This document shows, one piece after another, positions 12,198-23,456 of a DNA stretch of 64,000 nucleotides (positions are counted from its first letter, which is position 1; the number at the start of each line of letters is the position of its first letter). This DNA comes from Nemophila menziesii. Lineage: Eukaryota; Streptophyta; Magnoliopsida; Boraginales; Hydrophyllaceae. A program made the position numbers and the translations under genes. The notes beneath the pieces are model-generated. The model saw only the letters and a program-made list of their open reading frames with translations, had not been told where the DNA came from and did not search any database. Where the stretch lies: assembly GCA_029959085.1 (NCBI GenBank), contig JARWIR010000005.1:6512501-6576500 (forward strand). The letters are read 5' to 3'.

Positions 12198-12440
12198 TTA
12201 AAAGTTTATATTTGCTAACTTAGTCGGCGACCTCATTTTTACTCTTACGAATAAGAGCAAAACTAGGGTTTGACTTTTAATTGAATCAAATGAAATTGTT
12301 TGATATGAAGAAAGGGGCTTCATAATCATTTCTGTATCATTCTCTAGTATAACGCTTACTTTGGGATATTCAGACACTATTTTGGTAGCTTTCAAAATGC
12401 GTGTCGCCTCAGCTTTCAGAACCAAATCAACTCTAATTTT
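12198..12440 (-). pseudogene. Fragment of a LINE-type RNase H domain
   Basis: The minus strand reads LKAEATRILKATKI, then EYPKVSVILENDTEM, the pattern of the RNase H domain that ends plant LINEs (AEA helix followed by the E/D-containing strand). Only this short piece is recognisable, so it is an isolated relic. Confidence 0.55.
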
Positions 12441-12762
12441 TTAGCTTTTTCCTGATATAAGTTCACAATTAGAGTTTTTTACTAAACATGCGATTGCAAC
12501 CCCTTTCCCGAGTAAACTGCATCACAATTGATTTTATATTCGTTTGGAAGTGGTTTTTTTATTTATCTTTAAACTTAGCAAGTGTACTATTGTTATTATT
12601 TGTTTGTTTGTAACCAATATGATTAGTGTTTTCTATTCTAATTGATTTCTTTTCCATGAATTAATATCATTAGGGTTAAAAAAATTATAGTATTCTTTTC
12701 AAATTGATATAGCTTTATTAATTGTAGTCATTGGGTCACAACTAATATTATTATAAATGAAA

Positions 12763-12990
12763 GGGTAAAGACCACAGAAGGCCCTTGATCTTTACCCAAA
12801 TGCAGCCGCCCTCTATCTTCAAAATTCTCCCTTGGTGGCCTTCCAACTTCATTTTTTTTGTCGTCGTTAGCCTTTTTTAAGATTTTTGTTAGTTGACTGT
12901 TAGTCAATGTCATCTGGCGCCACATCAGTGTCACCTTAGCGCCACGTCTGATCCACCTCAATACGATGTCAACACCATTTACATGTCATT
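12763..12990 (+). repeat. Diverged MULE arm without partner
   Basis: Begins GGGTAAAGACCACAGAAGGC and follows the left arm of the Pack-MULE at 8163 with many substitutions, including the GTTAGTTGACTGTTAGTCAA and GGCGCCAC blocks. No matching inverted arm was seen downstream within the window, so this is a truncated or half-lost element of the same family, much older than the 8163-9881 copy. Confidence 0.75.
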
Positions 12991-13252
12991 AATTTTTTTT
13001 ATCCTTATTCTTCTTCGCTTAACAATCGAAGAACCCAAACTTCAAAGGAGAAAATCACTCCAACAGGCCCCCAAATAGTGTGTCCATTCTCCACCATCAT
13101 CACCTTCACACTCCAAACCGCTCTCTGTACAAGGAAACCTCCACCACTCATGGTCACTTCTCCACCATCATCAACCAGTTTGGATACGCCATCAACAATT
13201 GAAGATTAAGGCAAAAAGAATCTCAAATTACATATGGGTGGTGCGTTTCTAC

Positions 13253-13253
<1 letters not shown>

Positions 13254-13290
<37 letters not shown>

Positions 13291-13305
13291 CTAAATCTAA
13301 ATCTA
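13254..13305. repeat. (AT)n microsatellite and short (ATCTAA)n tract
   Basis: About 17 AT dinucleotides at 13254-13288 are followed by three AAATCT-type units. A simple sequence repeat, probably length-polymorphic. Confidence 0.9.
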
Positions 13306-13479
13306 AGAGAAGTTATATTTCTAGTATAGAAGCCCATATGATACTTGATCAATAGGGATAATCTTGATATATCTAGGTGATAGCAATTTTTTATTGTTTA
13401 TTTTAGTGATACCAATATCTGTCTTTCCGTTATCAAATTGGGTCATTTATTTAAAACAGCCCATATCCCCACCCCATTT

Positions 13480-14397
13480 CCTTTTTACCTCCTCCAACCC
13501 AACTACTAGTTGGAAGCCCAACTAGAATGGGTTAAAAACCCAAAAACCCCCTACCTCTCCATTATATATACACCACACCACCGACCCACTCTCTCATTCT
13601 CTGATACACCTCACCCCCACCACTGACCCACTCTCCCTCTTCTCTGATACACCTCACCCCCACCACCGAGGTACACCACCAACCCAACCAACAAGCTACA
13701 CCACCAACACCACCACCCCCCTCTCTCGGCATCAGCATCACCGAGCTACACCTCAACACCAACCCAACAACCGAGCTACACCACCGAGATGCAGCCCCAT
13801 CCCACCACCAAGCTACACCCCACCTCCCGTCCCACCACCAAGCTACCACCATCCATACTCACCGTCTTCAGCACCATCACCACCAATAATATTCATCAAC
13901 AGCAGACCCTGACCTCCTCCATCAACCTCTGCGCCGCCACCATCAACATCAGCAGATCCAATTTCAGCTTCGAATCCAGTTGAATCGTGGTCCAGCCCAT
14001 CATCAATCAACCTATCAAGTATATAAGGCCGAGTGTCGTGAACCCCTGCGCCATCATGGGTCCAGCCCAAGAAGAACAACGTGGTGAATGCAGCAATGGG
14101 GCCAGCCCAGATCGAGGTTTTGATTTTTCTGAGCTTTTGATATATATTTTTCGGAGCTTTTGATATATATTTTTTGAATCGAAACCCATCTCTTCACAAT
14201 CAGCATCAACCCAACCCACCCCACCCCACACCACCATCGTGAAACTCATCGACACCCACATCTGCCACCAGTAAACCGAGAATGGCTAAGCCCTACCACC
14301 GCCACTATTTTTCTTGACACCACCGCCCCTAAAATCACCACCCAACCTCTTCTGCTCGTAACGAATAATGGGGACAGAATCAAGTTTTGTTTGTAAT
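13480..14397. other. CCACCA-rich low-complexity region, no gene
   Basis: Pyrimidine-rich DNA with many ACCACC, CCGAGCTACACCACC and CAGCCC units. Open frames exist on both strands but are biased low-complexity translations without recognisable domains. The same texture (ACCACC, GTGCAGCC, GGGTCCAG) resumes at 15998, showing that the solo LTR at 14403-15992 split one pre-existing region. Confidence 0.6.
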
Positions 14398-14402
14398 GGG
14401 TC

Positions 14403-15992
14403 TGATGTCTCCCTAAATGTTCTAATTTTATGCCATTGGGAGACATCATTTTTGGTGTTTATTTGATTATTTAGATAGACTTTTGGTGCTAATATGCAAT
14501 AATCCGGAATTTCCATTTTATTTCTAGTAATTTTGGTTTATTAAACTTTTGCGCGTAATATTGGTATTTTTAGTGTAAAGTTTACAGGTTTTAGATGTTA
14601 GCTAGAAGAGGAATCCGAGGAGAAAGTCAAAGATCATGATATGGAGTCAAGACTTAAAGATAAATCCCGAAGATATTATTTTTAGAGCTGAAAATCTATT
14701 TTCCAGGCCATAGATTGCTGATTTCGAGGTGCTTAAGAGATGATTTAGCCGCTGACCCTTGAAGAGATTATGTTCCTTATCGAGTTACGGAACTTTAGCA
14801 ACTGGAATGAGGTCAATCGGGGTCATAACGAAGCGGGAAAATCTGTTTTAGTGAAGGTGTATCAGCAGTTACGGGATTTGGGCTTAATTAGTGGACTTGG
14901 GCTTTTCTAATTTTTACTTAATCCTTAAGTAAAAGCCCTAATCCGATTTTATGATTATAAATAGGTCTTTAGACCTCATTATTCAGTACCTCTCATTTTA
15001 TTCTTCAATTTAATTCATCTTTAGAAGAGAGTGTCCAGAGAGAAAGTCAGCAGCAAGGAAAAGGAGAAAGCTACAGAGGTGGAGACGGTCTATATCTCCA
15101 AATCACAGCCAAACCCAAATCCTAATTAGGTTCTATCTTTTATTTCTGTAATTGAAGAACATGAATTCTTTCTGTTTTAATTTAGTTTTTCGCATTAGTA
15201 TGAGCTAATTTAATTAAGTGCTTGAGAATGCTTTATGGGTGAATCCCAATTCTATTGAATTTCATGTCCTGAATTTGGGTTTCTGTTAATTAAATCGAAT
15301 TGGGTCTTTTACATTTTTCTTTAATTTGTGCTTATTTACTATTATTGACCTGATCAATTAATAATAGGGCTTAGTATCTAGGCTATTCCAATTAGTGGCG
15401 ATTGGATCACCTTGACGGGGGGTTTAGGTACAGAAATAATTACAGAATATAAAATATAAACTATTTGACTTTGACGAGCGTAGTTAATTTTATGGCCAAT
15501 GAGGTAATTTAGCTTAATCATTCTAAAGTGGATCATATTTACCCTGACGGGACTAGTGACACTCTAGAATAGCCTTGTAGTCCACCCTGACGGGGGTACA
15601 AGGATTATTGAATCCCGACCAATGTCAATTGACCAAATTGACCCTTAAACATAATAGGTTATAAAATAGAATTAGGAGGATCCCTTGCGTTCTCAAGTGC
15701 TACCTTCTCATACTTGTGTTTAACATTTATTTACTTGCGTCTTAGTATTTAATTGCATTCTCCATTTAGTATTTCATTAATTAGAAAACCAAACAAACAT
15801 TATCAAATCTTTTATTTACATTCAAAGTGCAATTATTCATTAATTGATAAGCATTAGAGTCAACCATTCCGTCCCTGCGAACGAATCTGTTTATCACATA
15901 TATTACTTGGGACAACTGTACACTTGCAGTTGTGGTTCTCTTGTCCTTATTTTTGCTTTTGTTATTATTTTAGAACACACAAAGGACCACCA
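14403..15992 (+). mobile_element. Solo LTR, 1590 bp
   Basis: Begins TGATGTCTCCC and ends GGACCACCA, the TG...CA form of an LTR, and is flanked by a perfect 5-bp duplication GGGTC at 14398-14402 and 15993-15997. It aligns over its whole length with the reverse complement of 52318-53902. No internal region or second LTR is present, so it arose by recombination between the LTRs of an inserted element. It includes a possible promoter TATA (TTATAAATAGG near 14954) and phrases such as CCTGACGGG repeated near 15543 and 15587. Confidence 0.93.
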
Positions 15993-15997
15993 GGGTC

Positions 15998-16560
15998 CAG
16001 TCCCAAATCAATTCTGCACCCATCGAAATGTCCACCAAAATCACCACCCAAAACACCTCCTCCAACAGCATCTTCAGCAGCACCACTCTTTTTTTGATTT
16101 TTTGATTTTTGATTTGGGGTTTTACGGGACTGTGCAGCCATCGAATGCATAACAGGAAGTTTTGTTTTGTATTCGAATGGATAATTTGTGTTATCCTTTT
16201 TTCTTTGGACTGATGATTTGTTTTGTTTTGTAATGGGCGGTGCAGCCCCATGAAGTGTGTAAACTGGATATGTAGTTGTTTTTTTGTGTGGAGGGTACAG
16301 CCCATTTGTTAAATTGATTTGTGTTGTTCAGTATATGTGTTGTTCTTACTTTGTGTGCGCAGCAGCACCATCTAGCAGCGAGTAAATGGGTCAACACCAT
16401 GGGGCTTGTTCATTGTCATCCTTGTTCATTAAATCAGATAGTGTGTGTGTTTTTGTGTAATAGGTCCGTACCCATCGGGTTAATAAACGAGATGGGGCTG
16501 GACTGTATTGGATGGGACTTAATGTAAAATGAATCTTCCACGGGTCCGTACCCATCACGG
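15998..16560. other. Continuation of CCACC/GCAGCCC region, no gene
   Basis: Right half of the region interrupted by the solo LTR. It repeats short phrases such as GTGCAGCCCCATGAAG and, twice, GGTCCGTACCCATC (about 16463 and 16543). No coding evidence. The origin is unknown; it may be an old non-coding repeat. Confidence 0.5.
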
Positions 16561-16820
16561 GCAGAGGTAGAATAGGTAGAAATCTAACCAAATAATTAGA
16601 GATTGGAAGTTTGTAGTATTATTTTTTAGTTGGTAGGTATAATATAAACTTTTTGAAAAATTGGCTGTGTAAACCTCTATCAAATTACATCCTCGACTTT
16701 CGCTTCTTTGCATGAAATTATAAAAAGAATCGGTTAGTAAAATGCGACGTAAATTTGTGGTTTTAATTTTTTATTTTATCCATTACTTTTGACTAGTGAG
16801 TAAATGGTCAAAAAAGCGAT

Positions 16821-16829
16821 GGTCAACCG
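16821..16829. promoter_or_regulatory. W-box-containing GGTCAACCG before AGP gene A
   Basis: GGTCAACCG holds the reverse complement of TTGACC, the core bound by WRKY factors. The identical 9-mer lies upstream of the second AGP gene (23188-23196), followed in both by a TTTACT-containing stretch and a TCTCCT run. Retention in both paralogues suggests function; no experiment supports it here. Confidence 0.45.
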
Positions 16830-16880
16830 AGATTTACTGAAACAGTAAATAATCTCCTCTTATTCCCGCCATCTCCGTCA

Positions 16881-16890
16881 TATATATAAA
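16881..16890 (+). promoter_or_regulatory. TATA box of AGP gene A
   Basis: TATATATAAA about 85 bp before the start codon at 16975, a usual distance allowing a short 5' UTR of about 60 bases. Confidence 0.7.
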
Positions 16891-16974
16891 CACTCCAAAG
16901 CCTCCCTCATTCAATGTTTTCTAATTCTTCATCCATATATTAAGAATAAAAATAAAAAATAAAAAAATATAAAA

Positions 16975-17547
16975 ATGGCACATAAAATGTTTGTTCTTGC
17001 TGTATTCATCGCCGTTGTCGCGGCGTTAGTCTCCGCCAACACCGCCCCATCTTCATCACCAACAAGCGCACCTACCACCCCCGCCACCGCCACCACCACC
17101 GCCACATCCACCCAACCCGCTGCTGCTCCTACAGGCTTATCAACACCACTTTCAAACGCTCCTCCTCCAACACAACTCAGCGCTAGTACTCTTTCTCCAC
17201 AAAAATCACCAGCGGTGCAATCACCGCAAAGCTCTACACCACCACTAAGTTCAGTAACTTCCACCACACCTTCTTCCGCTCCAAAGGCTAGCATGTCAAC
17301 CTCAACTGCTCCCTTATCATCCTCCTCTTCCGCCGACTCCCCCGTCACCGACTCCCCCTCCTCCTTAGAAGATGAGTTACCAACAACTGATTTAGCACCA
17401 TCGTCTCCACCTGCGCCACTCGATGATTCGTCAGTTATGGACGCACCTGCTGAAGCACCGGTGGCGGATGAGAGCGGAGCCACCACCTGGAAAATCTCAT
17501 CTTCTCTCATCGGTGTGGTTGTTGTTGCTGGATTTTTCTCCTTTTAA
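16975..17547 (+). CDS. Classical arabinogalactan protein, AGP6/AGP11-like (copy A)
   Basis: Intronless, 190 residues. An N-terminal signal peptide (MAHKMFVLAVFIAVVAALVS) is followed by a domain of about 140 residues rich in Pro, Ala, Ser and Thr with AP, SP, TP and PAAAP units, the usual sites of hydroxyproline O-glycosylation. The C-terminus has ESGATTWKISSS and then a hydrophobic tail ending GFFSF, a GPI-anchor signal. The product is expected at the outer face of the plasma membrane or in the wall. The SGATT-K-SS C-terminal block is shared with the second AGP gene at 23457 and resembles Arabidopsis AGP6 and AGP11, which act in pollen. Pollen expression here is inference. It is longer than copy B (190 against 133 residues), mainly in the PAST domain. 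Confidence 0.9.
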   Translation: MAHKMFVLAVFIAVVAALVSANTAPSSSPTSAPTTPATATTTATSTQPAAAPTGLSTPLSNAPPPTQLSASTLSPQKSPAVQSPQSSTPPLSSVTSTTPSSAPKASMSTSTAPLSSSSSADSPVTDSPSSLEDELPTTDLAPSSPPAPLDDSSVMDAPAEAPVADESGATTWKISSSLIGVVVVAGFFSF

Positions 17548-18561
17548 ATTGTGAAAATATTTGTGTTTTTTTTAGTTTTAATTTGAATAAATCTTTTGTT
17601 TGTTAATTGTTAGGGAGACAGATAATAAACACTAATTTTGTAATTTACATCCATCATTTTGAAATAATATTATTTGTATGTTGTTCTTTCTAGTGTTCTA
17701 CCTCTTTAAATTGAGTTTTTTTCTTGATTAATGCAAATTGTCCGGTTTCTCAAGGGTGCATTATCATAAGACGAAGAAGTATGAAAAACATTTACAAAGA
17801 TGTTAAAAGTAGATTTTACGTCTTTTTTTAGTTGAGAATGAAAATTCATTAATCAAATATCCTTATGTCTCTTTGTTTAGCTTTTGGAGTTTTACTTCTA
17901 TTCTCACATCAGCAAAACTTCTCTCTAAAGTAGATTTTACGTCGGACAAAAAGAATCTGAACAACCAATCAATATCGAGTTTTGTTTAAGTTGGCAAATA
18001 GACTTTACTCTCTTATGTTTCAAATCAATTATCACCGATTAGCTCCTTAGTCAAGGACTTGGTCACAAATTATAATTTAGTATCCACGTGATTACTAAAA
18101 ATTTATAAAACGTCTTAGCATCTTAATTATTTATTAAGAACATATATTATAATTTCATTAAGGTAAAAGAGGTATAAAGAAAAAAAGTATTGATTTTCTA
18201 AAATGACAACCTTTTGAGTATAAGTGACAACCTTTTAGAAATAGAGGAAGTACTTATAGTATTCGAGTAGAGAGATTTCTCATGTTACTAGATTTTTTAG
18301 CTGTTTTTTGTATTGCCAGTTGTCACGGTGGAAAATATGTTCTAAACCGAAAAGGTTTCATGTAAATCCTTTATCTTTACATATGCTCACTTATATATTT
18401 AATTTTTTTTTTCAAATGAAACAAGTTAACAATAGTTACACATCTGAGTTAAGATGGAAAAAAGGATACTCTATATTCCAGTTTAACTAAAAAAAAAAGT
18501 TACATATGATTAATACTCTATATGTATAATCCTTTCATATTAATGAAAAACTTGGAAGAGC

Positions 18562-18736
18562 AGTGATATATACCACTCAAAGTCATACCACAAAATATAC
18601 CACCCATGACGTGACGCGATTTGACTGAAAGTAAATTGTAAATCAAATCGAGTATATAACTAAATTAACAATTTACTTTTATTCAAATTACGCCACGTCA
18701 TAGATGGTATGAATTTGGGTGGTGTATATCATTACT
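18562..18736. mobile_element. 175-bp MITE, unassigned superfamily
   Basis: Inverted ends: AGTGATATATACCAC at 18562 against GTGGTGTATATCATTACT ending 18736, continuing inwards through CATACCA/TGGTATG and GACGTG/CACGTC. Internal AATTTACTTT pairs with AAAGTAAATT. A second copy of the same family, once the same 175-bp length, is split at 57328-58880. Confidence 0.8.
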
Positions 18737-20657
18737 CAAGTTTGAACGGTTCGAAATTATATCCAAAGGTTAATCAAGAATCATCACGCGATGATTTACC
18801 GTTTTAAGCATCAGACATAAAATACTTAATTCTCTGATTCAACAATCTCAATATCTCAAAAATTCAATTATAAAGCACTTATATTTTCTCTCAATCTCAT
18901 CACACAGACATTATAATTTTTTTAACAATATCTTCCGATGCGTATCCAGGTTTGAACTCTGAGAGAGGCAATAGAAAAGTCAAAAAGATTAGGGACAAGG
19001 CCAAAAATAAATTAGGCTAATTTTTAGGATGAAAACTATTCGGGAGAGGGGGCGAAACACTGTTCTTTGTAATGCTTTTATGCTAAAAAAATTCAAACAA
19101 AATTTTCACTAAGTCTTTGGATTCGGGATAGCCCACCCCGCCCCTGAATATATTATGGATGAAATAGGAATATTTGGGTAGTATTACTTTTTCCATTACC
19201 CTTAATAAGATAAGGTTTCACGTAGTAATTTTTTTTGGTTGGAAACGTAATTAAACGTTGGTTGTAAGAGTACTTACGTTTTTATGAATAACAAAAATAT
19301 ATGACATGATCATTTATTTTGGTTGTTCTTCTCCTCTCTCATCCTCGAATTTCTCTTTTTCTCTTGAAATGTTGATGGTTGAGTCCTCATAAGTGTGGTA
19401 GGGTGTCACATTTTCTCAAGTGTGGTCAGTCATACTTGGTGTGACATTTAATTTTGTAGATTTCGTCGTATTTTCAGTTTTTTGTTCTACGTGTCTTCAC
19501 TTTTTACGCCTTTTCTCAAAAAAATTCTCAAGATTTTTTTTGTCACAAAGTGATGAAATTTTTCACGTAATGCCCAACATCGGGCTTTAGTTTAAATTAG
19601 TCTTCATATGGGTATATGTTTGGCTAGAATTGTAAGTTTAGTTAGGTTTCTGGTCTAGTAGTGTTAATATATGGCGCTCTTCTCTTTTGTGTCATACTCT
19701 TCTTCCCCCCTTCCTTAGTCACCTAGTTTGTTGAATGGTGTTTTAGGCGCTACCCCATATACATGTGGTAGTTTCGTATTTACTCCCATGTGACATTACT
19801 TAGTTTTTATCGGCAATTAGGTCAGAGTTTTTCTTTGATGTGGCCTTATCGGCATTTTGATTGTAGCTTTTGGTTTGTTAAATTTCAAATATATTTTGAT
19901 AATGGACTTCCTCGACCTCTTCTTGCTGGACTTTAAAATGAACGTATGATATTGTCTTCTAATGGAAAATATTTAGGTTGTGGTTGATTTTATTTTCTAG
20001 TGTGAAGACAGTAAGGTTGTGTTTATCTCGTTTTATGTTGTCAAGATGGTAATGTTATGTTAATTGGAGGGTAGTTTGTGGTCTATCGACTTGTTTTGTT
20101 TTTAAATTTTTGCTATAAAATTTTATAATTGTGATGGGTCTATATATTTGTTAGTGTTAGCGAATGTATTTATGTATTGTATCCATTATAGTTTTTGTTA
20201 GTTACCTAACTTTTTGCAGTCTATTTGTCTCGACTCGACAAGATTTTAATTTATTAAGGAGTGGGAAACTTATCATTGATCGAGATTGACGGTGGCTATG
20301 ACTTAGCTTGTCTTACATGTTCAACTGAGTTCAAAATGGATAGTTACGAATATTTTTCATTCATTTATTTATTGTCTTGTCTGGATTTTTGTATGTTGAT
20401 AAACTCGTTGAGTTACGTTGGGTGATTATTTATAATGGGAATCTTGTCTTATCCTTTTGATTCTTTTTGTTGTTTTAGTTTAAGTATTGTTTCAGTTTGA
20501 TTGTTTAGATTCCAGGCGTGACCATAGTAGATATTTGTCATTTTACTAAATATGTGTTTGATGCAATACCCGAGTAGGTACAACGGTGGTGATTACTAGA
20601 GTTGTGTGAGCTGTGTGGTTGTTGTGTCGGTGTTAATTTTCTCTTTCTTGATACATA
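18737..20657. other. Gene-free T-rich DNA
   Basis: No supported gene. From about 19310 to 20600 the plus strand is strongly T-rich without long frames, similar in texture to the unclassified retroelement at 57365-58730, but no borders or shared blocks could be established by eye. Confidence 0.5.
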
Positions 20658-20684
20658 CTAGGTTCAGATCTCGTACAATGTACG
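20657..20684 (-). mobile_element. Possible Helitron 3' end
   Basis: On the minus strand a short hairpin CGTACATTGTACG is followed after 10 bases by CTAG and then T. A hairpin shortly before CTRR, with insertion before T, is the hallmark of Helitron 3' ends. No matching 5' TC end was found to the right, so this is tentative. Confidence 0.35.
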
Positions 20685-21357
20685 GAAATATAATTCAAGT
20701 TAGAAAATTACTAAAAAAAATATAAAGAAAAAATATCAAATTATAATGTGCTATCTTCATCGGAAAAATTGATCTTGAAGAAAAAGATAATAAAAGACAC
20801 ATTTCATAGTGAAAAAAACAATAAAATATACTATATAACAAAGTAATATAACAAATGTAAAAAATAAAATGTCATATGGAAAAAGTCAAAATAGCACATA
20901 CCACGTTCAACTATTGATTTTTCTTTTATATAGATTATATAGATTATATAGATGTTCTTCCTTCCTTTCCTTAGCCACTTGGTACACTTGCATTGCATTG
21001 GTATTATGTCAAAGTTGGTTTGTCATTTGAATTTGATCTTAATAATTAATATATTCCATCACTTTTTTTTTGTTACAAGGAAGGTCAAAACGACCAAGAG
21101 TACAAAACTTCCGAAACTTATTATTTAACTAATTGAGCACGAGGCACGTCCTATTCATCGCGATCTTTTGTTAGTAGTCGCCATAATCCATCGGCCTGAT
21201 CTCCGTATGGGATTTGTCCCTCTTCACTAGATGCACATTGTTTTGCCATCTAGTCTGCACATTTATTTGCTTCCCGAAAGTTCCATACTAAGTTAAAATT
21301 TTGTTTGAATTCAGGATCTCTTGACACACCCTTATACTATTATTCGAGATTCCCTTA

Positions 21358-21392
21358 GAGTTCGCATCACCCTTCACTAGCACATACAACTC
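21358..21392 (-). other. 35-nt stem-loop in LINE-3 RNase H region
   Basis: Minus strand: left arm GAGTT, loop containing GTGCTAGTGAAGGG, right arm AACTC. It is the same length and position in the protein (CELYVLVKGDANS) as the elements at 44610, 44667, 56322 and 56382, but with different bases in the arms that still pair. Confidence 0.55.
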
Positions 21393-22278
21393 ACACGATT
21401 CAATCTCTATAACAAGATATGTATAATTCCAACTCACTTCCATTTGTAAGCCATAGTGTAAGGTGAATAATTCAGCTTCGAACGGATTACTTGCCATACA
21501 TCTACCCAAAAATCCACTCAAATAATCCCCATTATTATTTTTAAAAAGACCCCTACATACGCAAATGGTTTACCCGCTCTAAATGACCCATCCACATTTA
21601 GTTTCACTCCATTTATTGGTTTGACCCACCTTACAAGTACACTTCTCGCAGATGTAATTAATGCTCCACCCCACTCAATTCCCTAAGCCCTCACGGAATC
21701 GTTATCTGATTTCCTACACGCGGATGAATCGAAAACCCGTGTATTTCTATCAACCCATACCTGCCAAATTCCAGCTCCTATAAGTCTTTTCTTCTCAATC
21801 CCATTAATTACCTCTTTACTTGACAACGCTTTCTCCCACCAACCATTGCAGTCCAAGCGCGACAGTTGTCCTGGTGTAGTCCCCACTGTTTCTACTCGTT
21901 TGACAGTCCATTGTCGCAGCTCCAGCAGTCTCCTATCAACCTTTCTCAGCTGCTGCGCATCATTGAGTAGCCCACTGAAGTACATTTCTGAATCAATTCG
22001 CTCCACATGCTCCCATGTTTGTCCCGAAGTTATCTCAGCAGTCTGGCCTGCTGCAGATTCTAGAAGCAGCTATGTGGTTCCTCCGGCTTCTGTCTTGACC
22101 CAACGACACTATTCCTCAAGCCCTGCCTTCCACCCAATACTATGGAACAAGCTTCCATGACCCTTATATTCCCCGTACATTCTTGAAACAAATGCCTCGC
22201 ATAATCAACACCCGCATTACACCTTCTACAATTTGAATCTTCAACTACACTTCTAATCTTCAAATTCTCATTTGTAGG

Positions 22279-22836
22279 TAGGGATGGCAACAGATCAGAT
22301 TATTACAAAAAAATACAAAACCATGTCCATAACCATTTAATTTATGAAAAACCTAATCCTGACCAATTTAACCATCAGACTTACTTTCCAAAACCATAAT
22401 CGAATAATTCGAATTCGTTTTTTAAGCGGTTTTCGTATTTTAACCATAACCAAACTATAACTCTATAAATATACTGAAAACTCTTAAAACAAGATTACAA
22501 ATACAAGTAAAATCTTTAAAATATATACAATATTATGTTGATCCTTATGTAGATAACATATTTGTTACTTGTTTTGTTAAATTTAATATTTAGATTTTAG
22601 TTTTCAGATATGAAATTATTTTTCATCTATATTATTATAAAATATACAAATATAGATGATAATAAACTGATTTTTGGTTATTCGGTTTTATTTTTATCTA
22701 AAACAATAACCTAACGGATTTAACCATTGGTTACACTTTTCAAAACGATAACCTAACGATTTTATCCATGGTTGCATAAACGATTTTAAACGGTTTCATC
22801 GGTTTCGGATTTATACCATAACCATTGCCATCCCTA
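22279..22836. mobile_element. hAT-type MITE, 558 bp
   Basis: Ends TAGGGATGGCAA ... TTGCCATCCCTA, flanked by a perfect 8-bp duplication TTTGTAGG at 22271-22278 and 22837-22844. Eight-bp duplications and this terminus are typical of hAT elements. The inside is rich in AACCATAACC and CGGTTTT pieces. It splits LINE-3. Same family as 62666-63253. Confidence 0.93.
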
Positions 22837-23187
22837 TTTGTAGGCAACCATTCCCAAATTGCACGCCATATCAGAATTTTGACTATTTACTGACATTTAA
22901 GTGACCAAACAAGGTCCAATTTGAAGTTCGACTCGCTAACTATCGGTACCAATCTATTATATGCTGATTTTTAACGAGAAATTCCTTGAGGCTTCGTAAT
23001 TCCACTTAGGATCCTGGTTTTGATTAGTTAACCTAATTAATTTTTATCTTTATAATATTTTATATTTAACCGGTATTCAAAACAGTTCTTGGGTCGATCC
23101 TTTTAATTACATTTTACAACAAAGATTTTTAAGAGTATAACTCTCTGGTTTTTAAAAAATAATTTTTGTCCTAAAAATATTATCAAC

Positions 23188-23196
23188 GGTCAACCG
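23188..23196. promoter_or_regulatory. W-box-containing GGTCAACCG before AGP gene B
   Basis: Same 9-mer as at 16821-16829, about 125 bp before the TATA box of AGP gene B and within AACGGTCAACCGTT, a perfect palindrome-like context (CGGT..ACCG). Confidence 0.45.
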
Positions 23197-23313
23197 TTTC
23201 TGTTGAAGTAATTTACTTTCTCCTTACATTTGCTCGGAGGACATTAAACTCCGTACATCCACTCATTTTCCTCCATTTCCTCCATTTGCTCCACCTATCT
23301 AAGCTTTAACAAC

Positions 23314-23321
23314 TATATAAA
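23314..23321 (+). promoter_or_regulatory. TATA box of AGP gene B
   Basis: TATATAAA about 143 bp before the ATG at 23457, leaving a 5' UTR of about 110 bases. An upstream ATG at 23328 lies in the same frame but probably before or at the transcript start; the signal peptide begins at 23457, which decides the start. Confidence 0.7.
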
Positions 23322-23456
23322 CCGTGAATGGCCTACCCATTTCCATCATCTCATCTACAGTATTCTCTAAAACTAGAGAATTACTGTATAATAATTAACA
23401 AAGAATCGATCACTTCAAAGCCTTCATTAATCTTCATTAATTATCAAGAAAGAAAA

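Larger units (their letters stand above)
21062..22960 (-). mobile_element. LINE-3: 5'-truncated LINE fragment with hAT insertion
   Basis: Minus-strand 3' portion of a LINE. The poly-A tail appears as T10 near 21062-21072. The zinc-binding RT tail reads ILIWRAIWEWLPTN before, and ENLKIRSVVEDSNCRRCNA after, the hAT MITE at 22279-22836, so the two halves join exactly across it. The RNase H part (21521-21240) reads FEAELFTLHYGLQM, IEIESCELYVLVKGDAN and NFREANKCAD, followed by a stop. Endonuclease and RT are absent. It contains one copy of the 35-nt stem-loop described for the other LINEs (21358-21392). Confidence 0.85.

Noticed and set aside
13562..13852. Minus-strand frame rich in Trp and Gly
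   Set aside because: Low-complexity translation of ACCACC-rich DNA; the plus strand is open as well.
16929..17510. 193-codon minus-strand frame opposite AGP gene A
   Set aside because: Shadow of the AGP codon pattern; the plus strand has signal peptide, GPI signal and TATA box.
23328..23456. N-terminal extension of AGP gene B from the upstream ATG
   Set aside because: It would place 43 residues before a perfect signal peptide and begins only about 7 bp after the TATA box.
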